Positions 27,386 to 33,942 of a DNA stretch of 64,000 bases are shown here, one piece after another. The notes under the pieces were generated by a model. The model did no database searches, had not been told where the DNA came from, and saw nothing but the letters and a program-made list of their open reading frames with translations. A program made the translations under genes and the position numbers. Position 1 is the stretch's first letter; every line of letters begins with the position of its first letter. Where the stretch lies: assembly GCF_016863035.1 (NCBI RefSeq), contig NZ_BOOC01000003.1, forward strand, positions 248,001 to 312,000, read 5' to 3'. The stretch is from Microbispora corallina. GTDB taxonomy: Bacteria; Actinomycetota; Actinomycetes; Streptosporangiales; Streptosporangiaceae.

Positions 27386-27601
27386 ATGTCGGATTCAGAG
27401 TCTCCCGCTTCGTGGCTCATTAGGCGTGTGCCCGCTCCGTCTATACGGGAATGGGCCGAGGCCAATGGCTACGGTCACCTAATCAGCGCGCGTGGCCGAG
27501 TGAGTTCTACGCTCCTTGACGCCTACTACGCCGCCCATCCGAAGGAAAAGGACGAGAACGAGGCACCCTCGAAGGAACACGAACAAGGATCCGAGGGATA
27601 A
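27386..27601 (+). CDS. Lsr2 C-terminal-domain-like small DNA-binding protein
   Basis: A 71-aa protein whose core IREWAEANGYGHLISARGRVSSTLLDAYYAAH closely follows the Lsr2 DNA-binding domain (helix, then the R-G-R minor-groove hook, then helix). The N-terminal Lsr2 oligomerisation domain is absent and the tail is Lys/Glu-rich. Family knowledge: Lsr2 is the actinobacterial xenogeneic silencer that binds AT-rich DNA. A DNA-binding-only version on a mobile element could compete with or modulate host Lsr2 (inference). It is oriented opposite to rep and int. Confidence 0.75.
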   Translation: MSDSESPASWLIRRVPAPSIREWAEANGYGHLISARGRVSSTLLDAYYAAHPKEKDENEAPSKEHEQGSEG

Positions 27602-27644
27602 GCACGCGAGCAGTGGTGGGCGTCTGCTTCGACTCGCACAGAAT

Positions 27645-27902
27645 CGCCTCCGGCGGGGGCCTCAGCTCCGGGGTGATCGCGACGGTCACGAGCCGGGTCC
27701 GTAGTGGCTGAGGTGGGCCTGATCGTCCCGCCTGCCCCGACCCAGGCAGAGCCCAGCAGCCCGACTCCTCCAGCTCAAGCCCGTCCGTGACCGTTGACAT
27801 CTGGTGATCGAGGAACGGCGGCGGGTTGAGGTACACGCGAGGACGGGCTTGACCTTCCGTCGCCGGCCCGCTGCCGCTTCGCGGTGGGTCGAGGCAGACG
27901 GG
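27645..27902. repeat. Diverged ~260-bp repeat R1 (partner at 28290-28549)
   Basis: This stretch is clearly homologous to 28290-28549 (shared blocks include CCAGCAGCCCG, GTGACCGTTG and CGTCGCCGGCCCGCTGCCGC). No convincing gene was found on either strand. The two copies flank attachment copy B. Confidence 0.5.
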
Positions 27903-27961
27903 AAGATCAGGCAGGGGAGAAGCGTGCAGGTCTGCACCTCGCGGCACACCCCTTGATCGTC

Positions 27962-27981
27962 GTGCCATTAGCGTGCCATTA
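27962..27981 (+). repeat. Paired GTGCCATTA repeats, candidate arm sites (distal pair)
   Basis: GTGCCATTA at 27962 and 27973, 11 bp apart, about 190 bp left of copy B. Same pair structure as at 24559. Confidence 0.55.
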
Positions 27982-28051
27982 GACGGTGGAGAGGTGGCCG
28001 ACAAGTCGTGATCAGAAGAGGTCGCGAGCTGCGACAAGAGGCATGATCGCT

Positions 28052-28071
28052 GTGCCATTAGCGTGCCATTA
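28052..28071 (+). repeat. Paired GTGCCATTA repeats, candidate arm sites (proximal pair)
   Basis: GTGCCATTA at 28052 and 28063, 11 bp apart, about 100 bp left of copy B. Together with the pair at 24559 these would bracket the core in a circular attP. Confidence 0.55.
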
Positions 28072-28153
28072 GGGCAGCTCGAAGATGGTCGGCGGGGGAG
28101 CGGTGTCCCAGGTCGGCCCGCAGGTCAGCGTACCGCCGAGAGCGATCTTGGCT

Positions 28154-28206
28154 CCTTACAAGCGAGGGGTCACTGGTTCGAACCCAGTACCGCCCACCTG
28201 CGAAAA
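28154..28206 (+). repeat. Attachment core, copy B (attR-type, right end of segment 1)
   Basis: An exact 53-bp copy of 24473-24525 without the tRNA 5' half. Its left flank resembles that of copy D (38301), with shared GGCGGGGGAGCGG and GTCCCAGGTCGGCC blocks. Its right flank (GAAAACTCACTCT, then GACTATGCCTC) also resembles that of copy D. Confidence 0.85.
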
Positions 28207-28236
28207 CTCACTCTAGGCGATGTTGTCTGTACGGCC

Positions 28237-28260
28237 TGAGTGACTATCTGAGTGACTATG
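28237..28260 (+). repeat. 12-bp tandem repeat (TGAGTGACTATC-type) right of copy B
   Basis: TGAGTGACTATC (28237-28248) is followed by TGAGTGACTATG (28249-28260). A related pair lies at 35957-35980, left of copy C, so it brackets segment 2. It is a candidate recombinase-binding or end marker. Confidence 0.45.
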
Positions 28261-28701
28261 CCTCGAAGTTGCCGCTCGGCGCGGGGTGGCGCCTCCGGCG
28301 GGGGGCGCTCCGGCTCCGGGATGGCCTCGAACACATGTGCGGGTGGCGGGGTGGCTGGTGTGGGAGCCATCCCGCCCGCCATCGACCCCAGGCAAGCCCA
28401 GCAGCCCGCCTCCTCCGCCGCAAGCCCGGCCGTGACCGTTGGCATCCAATGACCGTGGAAGGTGCCCAGGCTCAGGGACACGTCAAGCCGGGCTTGCACC
28501 TCCGTCGCCGGCCCGCTGCCGCTCCGCGGTGGGGTCGACGGCACACGGGATGGACGGGCGTGTCGTTAGTGCCGGCCTAGCGTGCCCCTTCGCGCATGAG
28601 CTGGCTGCATTGGAAGAGTCGCAGCTGCTGCACCTCCTGCTGACCGGGGCAGTAGAAGGCCCTAAAGGGGATGAGAGGGGTCTGCCGAGGCATTGCGAGG
28701 A
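28261..28701. other. Non-coding start of segment 2, including repeat R2
   Basis: It contains R2 (28290-28549), the diverged partner of R1, and then about 150 bp before the arsM stop. Open frames here end in tRNA-derived artefact peptides. No gene is supported. Confidence 0.45.
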
Positions 28702-29454
28702 CTACGGCTTCATCGCCTGAACGATCGCGGAGTGCAGGCCACCAGTCGCGGCATGGGTGCGAGTGATCGTGTACGTGGTGAATCCGACCCCTGCTAGCAG
28801 GGCGCGGTACTCGGTTTCGGTGAGGGTGCCGACGGAGCAGCCGACGAGGCGCTCGGCCTCGGCTCGCCGCGTGGGGTCGAGTCCGTCGTCGGCAATGACG
28901 TCGGAGACGCCGAACCTGCCACCGGGCTTGAGGACGCGGAAGGCCTCGGCGAGCACGCGGGGTTTGTCGGCGGACAGGTTGATCACGCAGTTGGAGATGA
29001 CGACGTTCACGCTGGCGTCGGGGAGGGGGATGTCCTCGATGTGCCCGTGGAGGAACTCGACGTTGGTCGCTCCGGCCTCGGTGGCGTTGGCCTTGGCCAG
29101 TTCGATCATTTCGGGTGTGGCGTCCAGGCCGTACGCCTTGCCGGCCGGGCCGACTCTGCGGGCGGAGAGCAGGACGTCGATGCCTCCGCCCGATCCCAGG
29201 TCGAGCACGGTCTCGCCGGGCTGGAGATCGGCGACGGCGACGGGGTTTCCGCATCCCAGGCTTGCCCGGAGGGCTCCTTCGGGCAAGCCGGTGGTGTCGT
29301 CGTAGCCGGCCGCGCCGAAGCAGCCGTCGGTGAACTCCTGCGGCTCGCTGTCGATGACCTGTTGGCCTGCCTGGGCTGCTTTGGCCAGTTCGCCGTAGCG
29401 GGTGACGACGCCCGCTCTGATCTGCTCGACGCTCGATTCGGTGTGCTCGGACAT
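28702..29454 (-). CDS. arsM: Arsenite S-adenosylmethionine methyltransferase
   Basis: A 250-aa class I methyltransferase. The SAM motif is VLDLGSGGGIDVLLSARR (about 83-100), with PLPDASVNVVISNCVINL carrying the catalytic-type Cys156 and a third conserved Cys206 in RLVGCSVGTL. Cys45 and Cys68 (ASLGCGNP) complete the As(III)-binding set seen in ArsM. It converts As(III) to mono-, di- and trimethyl arsenicals in the cytoplasm. ATG 29454 is preferred over 29472 because of the ACGGAGACG ribosome-binding site. It lies 11 bp after arsR, in one operon. Confidence 0.9.
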   Translation of the reverse strand: MSEHTESSVEQIRAGVVTRYGELAKAAQAGQQVIDSEPQEFTDGCFGAAGYDDTTGLPEGALRASLGCGNPVAVADLQPGETVLDLGSGGGIDVLLSARRVGPAGKAYGLDATPEMIELAKANATEAGATNVEFLHGHIEDIPLPDASVNVVISNCVINLSADKPRVLAEAFRVLKPGGRFGVSDVIADDGLDPTRRAEAERLVGCSVGTLTETEYRALLAGVGFTTYTITRTHAATGGLHSAIVQAMKP

Positions 29455-29465
29455 GGCGTCTCCGT

Positions 29466-29804
29466 TCAGCAAGACGGGGGCGGTGTGTCAGGGACGGGGC
29501 GCCCCATGACGACGTCGGCGGCGGTGGGAAAGCACGCCACGCAGGCGTCGTTGATCCGGTAGAGACTTGTGGTGCCGCGATGCTCGACCAGGACGAACCT
29601 CACCTCGGCCAGCACCTTCAGGTGAGCCGAGACGGTCGACTGGCCGACCTCGACGGCGTCCACGATGTCCTTGACCGCCATCGGCGTCCGGGCTCGGGCG
29701 AGCAGCGTCACGATCTGGATGCGCGTGGCGTCGGCCAGGGCCTTGAACCAACTGGCGTACTCGGCGGCGGTGGCCCGGTCGAGCGGTCCCGATTCCATGT
29801 TCAT
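29466..29804 (-). CDS. arsR: ArsR/SmtB-family repressor of arsM
   Basis: A 112-aa winged-helix repressor: FKALADATRIQIVTLLARA, MAVKDIVDAVEVGQSTVSAHLKVLAEV recognition helix, and wing VEHRGTTSLYRIND. There is no CVC motif in helix alpha3. Cys residues are C-terminal (DACVACF and a terminal Cys), giving an alternative As(III) site as in some actinobacterial ArsR types. It is transcribed with arsM behind a CGAT-rich inverted repeat that overlaps the start. Predicted function: arsenite-released repression of arsM. Confidence 0.88.
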   Translation of the reverse strand: MNMESGPLDRATAAEYASWFKALADATRIQIVTLLARARTPMAVKDIVDAVEVGQSTVSAHLKVLAEVRFVLVEHRGTTSLYRINDACVACFPTAADVVMGRPVPDTPPPSC

Positions 29805-29826
29805 CGTTAATCGACGATAGACGATG
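29802..29826. promoter_or_regulatory. Inverted repeat operator of arsR-arsM
   Basis: CATCGT (29802-29807) and ACGATG (29821-29826) form the outer arms of a 25-bp imperfect palindrome with a further ACGAT inside. It overlaps the arsR start codon on the minus strand, a fitting autoregulatory position for ArsR. Confidence 0.55.
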
Positions 29827-29851
29827 AAGAGCTGTAGTGGAAGAACGACAA

Positions 29852-29877
29852 ACCGGCCCAGCGGACGCCGGGCCGGT
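29852..29877 (-). terminator. Hairpin downstream of arsC
   Basis: ACCGGCCC (29852-29859) and GGGCCGGT (29870-29877) form an 8-bp stem, about 17 bp after the arsC stop, separating the two ars operons. Confidence 0.6.
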
Positions 29878-29893
29878 CTGAGATGGGGTCGTT

Positions 29894-30301
29894 CTAGTGA
29901 GCGGGGACGAGTTCGGCGAGAAGGTCGCGGACGCGGCGGTCGATCTCGTCGCGGATGGGCCGGACCTGGTCGACAGGCTTGCCGGCGGGGTCGTCGAGCT
30001 GCCAGTCGAGGTAGCGCTTGCCGGGGAAGACGGGGCAGGCGTCCCCGCATCCCATAGTGATGACGACGTCGGCGGCCTGGACGGCCTCGGTCGTCAGCGG
30101 CTTGGGGAACTCCTTGGTCAGATCGAGGCCGAGCTCGTCCATGACGGCGACGACGGCGGGGTTGATCGTGTCGGCGGGGGCTGATCCAGCCGAGCGGACC
30201 CGGACGCGGCCGGCGGCGTGATGGTCGAGCAGGGCGGCGGCCATCTGGGAGCGTCCGGCGTTGTGCACGCAGACGAACAGCACCTCGGGGATGTCGGACA
30301 C
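29894..30301 (-). CDS. arsC: Arsenate reductase (low-molecular-weight phosphatase type)
   Basis: A 135-aa protein with P-loop CVHNAGRSQ (Cys11 nucleophile, Arg17) and the redox Cys pair in MGCGDACPVFPGK (Cys85, Cys89). This is the LMW-PTP-fold arsenate reductase family, which uses an intramolecular Cys cascade recycled by thioredoxin, or mycothiol-dependent chemistry in Actinobacteria. It converts As(V) to As(III). GTG 30301 has AAGGAG upstream. It is the last gene of the arsR-aqp-arsC operon, 31 bp after the aquaporin gene. Confidence 0.9.
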   Translation of the reverse strand: MSDIPEVLFVCVHNAGRSQMAAALLDHHAAGRVRVRSAGSAPADTINPAVVAVMDELGLDLTKEFPKPLTTEAVQAADVVITMGCGDACPVFPGKRYLDWQLDDPAGKPVDQVRPIRDEIDRRVRDLLAELVPAH

Positions 30302-30332
30302 AGGGGCTCCTTGACAGGCTCAGCAGTAGGGG

Positions 30333-31079
30333 TCAGGGCGAATGCGGCACGACGACGTCATGGTCACGGTCGTCCTGACGGGCATCGGCGGCAGCCGGGC
30401 GACCCGACGTGGGGTACAGGGTGACGGCGAGGGCCACGCCCACGAGCGCGCCGAGCAGCTGCGCGGCGACGAAGGCGGGGACGGAGTCGGGGGCGATCCC
30501 TGCGAAGGTGTCGGAGAAGCCGCGAGCGATGGTCACCGCGGGGTTGGCGAAGCTGGTGGAGCTGGTGAACCAGTACGCGGCGCCGATGTAGGCACCGACG
30601 AGCGGCGGGGCCAGATGCGCGCGGCCTTGCCGGGCCAGGGCGATGATAAGGGCGACGAGGCCGGCGGTGGCGACGACCTCGCCCAGCCACAAGGGCAGGC
30701 CGGACCGGTCGTGAGTGGAGGCGGTCACGGGGGGCAGGGCGAACATGAGGTTGGCCAACACCGCCCCGGCGATGCCTCCGGCGACCTGGGCGGCCAGGTA
30801 GGCGACGACCTCGCGGGCGGTGAGCCCGGTCCGGTCGCGGCGGCCGAGCAGCCAGTCGGCCAGGGAGACGACGGGGTTGAGGTGGGCCCCGGACGCCGGT
30901 CCGACCAGGGTGATGATGACCGGCAACGCGGCCGCGGTGGCGGCGCTGTTGGCGAGCAGTTGCACCCCGACATCCGGCGATAGACGCACGGCCATGACGC
31001 CCGACCCGATCACCACGGCGACCAGCAGGCCGGTGCCGAGGAACTCGGCGAAAGCCCGCCGGGCAGGGCCCGGTGTCAT
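30333..31079 (-). CDS. aqpS: MIP-family channel, AqpS-like arsenite efflux candidate
   Basis: A 248-aa six-TM aquaporin with the two pore motifs HLNPVVSL (about residue 68) and FANPAVTI (about residue 185). It replaces the usual ArsB/Acr3 pump in this operon. Established precedent: in Sinorhizobium meliloti an ars operon carries aqpS, and ArsC-generated As(III) leaves passively through the channel. The same logic is inferred here. ATG 31079 overlaps the arsR stop by 4 bp. It has a His/Asp-rich C-terminal tail. Confidence 0.88.
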   Translation of the reverse strand: MTPGPARRAFAEFLGTGLLVAVVIGSGVMAVRLSPDVGVQLLANSAATAAALPVIITLVGPASGAHLNPVVSLADWLLGRRDRTGLTAREVVAYLAAQVAGGIAGAVLANLMFALPPVTASTHDRSGLPLWLGEVVATAGLVALIIALARQGRAHLAPPLVGAYIGAAYWFTSSTSFANPAVTIARGFSDTFAGIAPDSVPAFVAAQLLGALVGVALAVTLYPTSGRPAAADARQDDRDHDVVVPHSP

Positions 31080-31465
31080 GCGGTGCCGGCCAGGGCGGCG
31101 GAGGCCGGGCCGATCAGGGCGGACATGCGGGCCAGCACACCCGGGTTGATCCAGTAGTAGACCCAGGTGCCCCGGCGTTCGGAGTCGATGAGCCCGGCCT
31201 GCCTGAGCACCTTGAGGTGGTGGCTGATGGTCGGCGGGGTCAGGTCGAAGGCGCCGGTCAGGTCGCACACGCACGCCTCGCCGCCCTCGTGGCAGGCGAT
31301 CAGGGACAGCAGGCGCAGCCGTACGGGGTCGGCGATCGCCTTGAACAGCGGGGCCAGCTCGACGGCCTCGCTGTCGGACAGCGGCTCGCAGACCAGCGGC
31401 GCGCAGCAGGCCGGGCCGGAGACGTCCACACCCGCGTCGATGATCGGCAGCTCTTGCTTCGACAT
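31076..31465 (-). CDS. arsR: ArsR-family arsenic repressor with N-terminal Cys pair and CVC motif
   Basis: A 129-aa repressor. The N-terminal segment GPACCAPLVC (Cys20, 21, 26) precedes the winged helix FKAIADPVRLRLLSLIACHEGGEACVCDLTGAFDLTPPTISHHLKVLRQ, which contains the classical C-V-C metal site (Cys65, Cys67). Both known kinds of As(III) site are thus visible in one protein. It is the first gene of arsR-aqp-arsC and divergent from the 58-aa protein and arsI. ATG 31465 is preferred over the upstream frame start at 31501, which would read into the operator. Confidence 0.9.
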   Translation of the reverse strand: MSKQELPIIDAGVDVSGPACCAPLVCEPLSDSEAVELAPLFKAIADPVRLRLLSLIACHEGGEACVCDLTGAFDLTPPTISHHLKVLRQAGLIDSERRGTWVYYWINPGVLARMSALIGPASAALAGTA

Positions 31466-31476
31466 GCCTCTAATTT

Positions 31477-31492
31477 GACAGAGATCTATGTC
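31477..31492. promoter_or_regulatory. ArsR operator, minus-strand operon side
   Basis: A 16-bp near-perfect palindrome, GACA-n-AGATCT-n-TGTC, 11 bp upstream of the arsR start, in the divergent promoter region. Confidence 0.6.
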
Positions 31493-31520
31493 GCGGTGCA
31501 AGCTGAGCCCAGCGCGCTAC

Positions 31521-31536
31521 TTAGACAAACATCTAA
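31521..31536. promoter_or_regulatory. ArsR operator, plus-strand operon side
   Basis: TTAGA (31521-31525) and TCTAA (31532-31536) form a 16-bp palindrome overlapping the likely -10 (TACTTA) and start of the plus-strand transcript. It probably lets the same ArsR control arsI and the 58-aa gene. Confidence 0.55.
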
Positions 31537-31549
31537 TCAGGAGGCTGTG

Positions 31550-31726
31550 ATGGCCCATCTGCTCTCGGCCCTGATCCGCACCGGCACCAGTCGTCCGCGT
31601 CGGGTGCGTGCTCTGGTGACCTTCAACGAGGCCACCGGCGAAGTCTGCGACGCCACCTGCCGCAGCGACGCCCACCTCGACCGCGCCCGCACCGCTGCCC
31701 TCGCGGTCGGCCTCGGCCGTATCTGA
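31550..31726 (+). CDS. 58-aa protein of the ars island
   Basis: A 58-aa protein with AGGAGG 6 nt before ATG 31550 and a good palindromic operator in front, so it is likely a real, arsenic-controlled gene. It has a short basic N terminus (SALIRTGTSRPRR), the segment VRALVTFNEATGEVCDATCRSD with two Cys spaced by three, and an Ala-rich helix. It is not a family I recognise. It could be an As(III) chaperone or a small regulator (speculative). It lies 42 bp upstream of arsI in the same orientation. Confidence 0.65.
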   Translation: MAHLLSALIRTGTSRPRRVRALVTFNEATGEVCDATCRSDAHLDRARTAALAVGLGRI

Positions 31727-31768
31727 CCCTCGCCCACCCATCAGCCCGCTCAACCACCAGGAGGAACC

Positions 31769-32227
31769 ATGTCCCGTGTCCAGCTCGCCCTGCGCGTCGC
31801 CGATCTGGAAGGCTCGGTCGCGTTCTACTCCAAGCTGTTCGGCGTCGAGCCGGCCAAGCGGCGGCCCGGCTACGCCAACTTCGCGATCGCCGAGCCCCCG
31901 CTCAAGCTCGTCCTCCTGGAGGGTGAGGAGGGCGAGGAGACCCGGATGGACCACCTCGGCGTCGAGGTCGAGGAGACCGCCCAGGTCACCGCCGCCACCG
32001 AGCGACTGAAGCACGCCGGCCTGGCGACCTTCGAGGAGAACGACACCACCTGCTGCTACGCCCTCCAGGACAAGGTCTGGGTGCATGGCCCCGGCAGCGA
32101 GCCGTGGGAGGTGTACGTGGTCAAGGCCGACGCCGACGTCCTCACCAAGGAGACCGACTCCGCGTGCTGCGCCAGCGACGACGCGGCGGAGGAGACAGTA
32201 ACCGCGAGCAAGTCCACCTGTTGCTGA
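31769..32227 (+). CDS. arsI: ArsI/CadI-family C-As lyase (VOC fold)
   Basis: A 152-aa VOC dioxygenase with metal ligands Gln5, His62 and Glu114 (WEVY) and the vicinal Cys95-Cys96 pair (TTCCYA) that binds trivalent organoarsenicals. The Gln-type first ligand matches the ArsI of Thermomonospora curvata as I recall it. Family knowledge: it cleaves the C-As bond of MAs(III) and trivalent aromatic arsenicals, giving As(III). The C terminus adds two further Cys pairs (133-134 and 151-152), absent from minimal family members. It has an AGGAGG ribosome-binding site and lies downstream of the 58-aa gene in one transcript. Confidence 0.88.
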   Translation: MSRVQLALRVADLEGSVAFYSKLFGVEPAKRRPGYANFAIAEPPLKLVLLEGEEGEETRMDHLGVEVEETAQVTAATERLKHAGLATFEENDTTCCYALQDKVWVHGPGSEPWEVYVVKADADVLTKETDSACCASDDAAEETVTASKSTCC

Positions 32228-32904
32228 TCAACAGGAGAGCTGACTAGAAAACCCCTCTGGGCGCCGCGTGCCTCAGTTTCGTTCTGCTTCCGCCCGAGGC
32301 CGTAAAACGTCGGAAGCCAGGAGACGTTGAGAGCCGTATTGCCAGGTCAAAGCACTACTCCATGCCATACGCCCAGGTGGAGAAGTGGCAGGAGAGAGTT
32401 CGAGCTCTACTACAACGTCTGACGGCGTGCAGTGATCTTGTATGGCCACACAGACACAGTCTGTTCCGTCTCTGTTCCGCCGGAACGCGAAAGATCTCCG
32501 AAACCGTTGGCAACTGCTGGAACACAAAATCCCATCTCAAACCAGGTTTCGGAGATCCATCGCAGGTCAGAGGACCACCACGAGAAGAACCCGGGCCTAC
32601 AGGCCAAGACGTATTGGGGGACTGGGGACCATCCGGGGACCACACGTTGTGCACGCAGCGCAACATCCCGCACGTCACCCAACGTCGTGCCTGGCTACCT
32701 GAAGGGCTTTGAGCTGCAAAAACGCCTACCCCACTTCCTGGGGGTCAAGCTCGGTTCACCCAGACAGGCGCGCTATGCCGCTCGTGCCCGGACGGTCGCC
32801 GGGCGGGAGCGGGTGGCAGGGATGTGGCGAATTGATGGACGCGCTGGGAAAGGTGCGTTTTCCTGTGATCGCGGGGGTGGGTTCGGCGGGTGGCTCTGTA
32901 CGTG
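32228..32904. other. Non-coding, lower-GC stretch after arsI
   Basis: About 680 bp with a base composition clearly less GC-rich than the neighbours and no open frame with normal codon bias. It looks like decayed or foreign DNA. Confidence 0.4.
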
Positions 32905-33065
32905 AGTTGCGACAGCGTTTGTAGGTCAGCTGTGACAGCGTCGCGTAGAGCGCTGGGATGTGTTGCTGAGTTTTGACAGCGCCCAGCCGGTTGCGGTGCG
33001 ACTATCGAGGTGCTACGAAGCGTGAGGGAGCCCCCGTGCCTCGCATGTCGAAGGTCGAGGACCGC
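32905..33065 (+). mobile_element. Possible remnant of an IS21-like left end
   Basis: Three GACAGCG repeats (32911, 32934, 32975), two of them preceded by GAGTT, are followed by a start region reading V-P-R-M-S-K-V-E and then losing similarity. Multiple terminal repeats followed by an istA starting M-S-K-V-E are features of IS21-family elements in actinomycetes. No transposase body remains. Confidence 0.3.
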
Positions 33066-33098
33066 CGCCTCGAGGTCGTCAGCGTTCCTGGAAACCGG

Positions 33099-33770
33099 TC
33101 ATTGACCGCTGTTGCAAGTCGCCGTGACCGGCCTGGAAGCGAGTGGCAGCAGGATCCCGTCAACGATCGAGCAAACGTGTTCTTCGGTGATTTCTTCATC
33201 TCCTCGGACGGTTTGCCAGTGGATCAGCAACGCGACTGCGGCCGATATCTCGACCGCGGGTTTGCCGTCCGGCTTCTCGAGGAGCGGTAGAGGGGGGATG
33301 TCGCCGCGCTCGAACGCGTGGGCGAGCACTTTCACCACCTCCCGATGCATGGAGTCGACATAACGCTCACGCATGAGCGCGAAAAGTCGTGGATGCTGCC
33401 TGGCCATGTCGAGCAGAGTGGTCACGAGCTCGCTGTGCTGCCTGTTGCTGCACTGCGTGACCTGCATCAAAGTCTCGACGAGTTCTTGGCGGAGCCGGCC
33501 TGGGCCGATGGTGATCGCCCGGTGGGTGTCAGCCAGCGAGGCATGCTCCAGAGCGTTCGCAGCGAGCTCCAGGCGGGACTTCCAGCGACGGTAGACGGTT
33601 GCTTTGCCCACCCCGGCCCGGGCTGCGGCCTTGTCCATGGTGAGAGCGGGGAATCCGCCTTCGCCCAGAAGCTCGATCGCGGCGTGCAGGATCCGGTCGT
33701 CGCGTTCCGGGTCCTGCGCGGGTCCCGAGCTGCCGGGCGGACGTCGCCAGGTGGCGTCGGCCTTGTCCAC
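33099..33770 (-). CDS. TetR-family transcriptional regulator
   Basis: A 223-aa regulator with an N-terminal extension (~20 residues), TetR HTH (DDRILHAAIELLGEGGFPALTMDKAAARAGVGKATVYRRWKSR) and a C-terminal ligand domain of the TetR_C_16-like type. It is divergent from the oxidoreductase gene and separated from it by two 25-bp direct repeats that are good operator candidates. GTG 33770 is the only start that keeps the N-terminal region. Confidence 0.85.
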   Translation of the reverse strand: MDKADATWRRPPGSSGPAQDPERDDRILHAAIELLGEGGFPALTMDKAAARAGVGKATVYRRWKSRLELAANALEHASLADTHRAITIGPGRLRQELVETLMQVTQCSNRQHSELVTTLLDMARQHPRLFALMRERYVDSMHREVVKVLAHAFERGDIPPLPLLEKPDGKPAVEISAAVALLIHWQTVRGDEEITEEHVCSIVDGILLPLASRPVTATCNSGQ

Positions 33771-33834
33771 TCAAGAACTCCTCTTCCGCTCCGCGGACCG
33801 TGCTTCGAGAGTCTAGCGGAGGTTCGACCCCACT

Positions 33835-33912
33835 CGGAACGGTCTTGTCTCGGGTTGAATCGAGTGCTAGCGTGGCCGAGCCAAACCCGGAACGGTCTTG
33901 TCTCGGGTTGAA
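33835..33912 (+). repeat. Two 25-bp direct repeats in the TetR/oxidoreductase promoter region
   Basis: An identical 25-bp sequence (containing GAACGGTCTTGTCTCGGGTT) is present at 33835-33859 and 33888-33912, with a 53-bp period. A, T and C/G patterns within it are weakly palindromic. It is the likely operator of the divergent TetR protein. The second copy ends 30 bp before the oxidoreductase start. Confidence 0.6.
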
Positions 33913-33942
33913 GGATGCATCAATCTATTTGGGGGTACCGCT

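Noticed and set aside
28170-28544. Minus-strand frame ending WAVLGSNQ, and similar frames at 38104-38400 and 35929-36205
   Set aside because: These end or pass through the tRNA-derived repeat; the peptides W-x-L-G-S-N-Q and Y-K-R-G-V-T-G-S-N-P-V are common artefacts of translated tRNA.
31769-32227. Call as a cadmium-induced protein only (CadI)
   Set aside because: The Cys95-Cys96 pair, metal ligands and ars context favour the ArsI lyase function; the families overlap.
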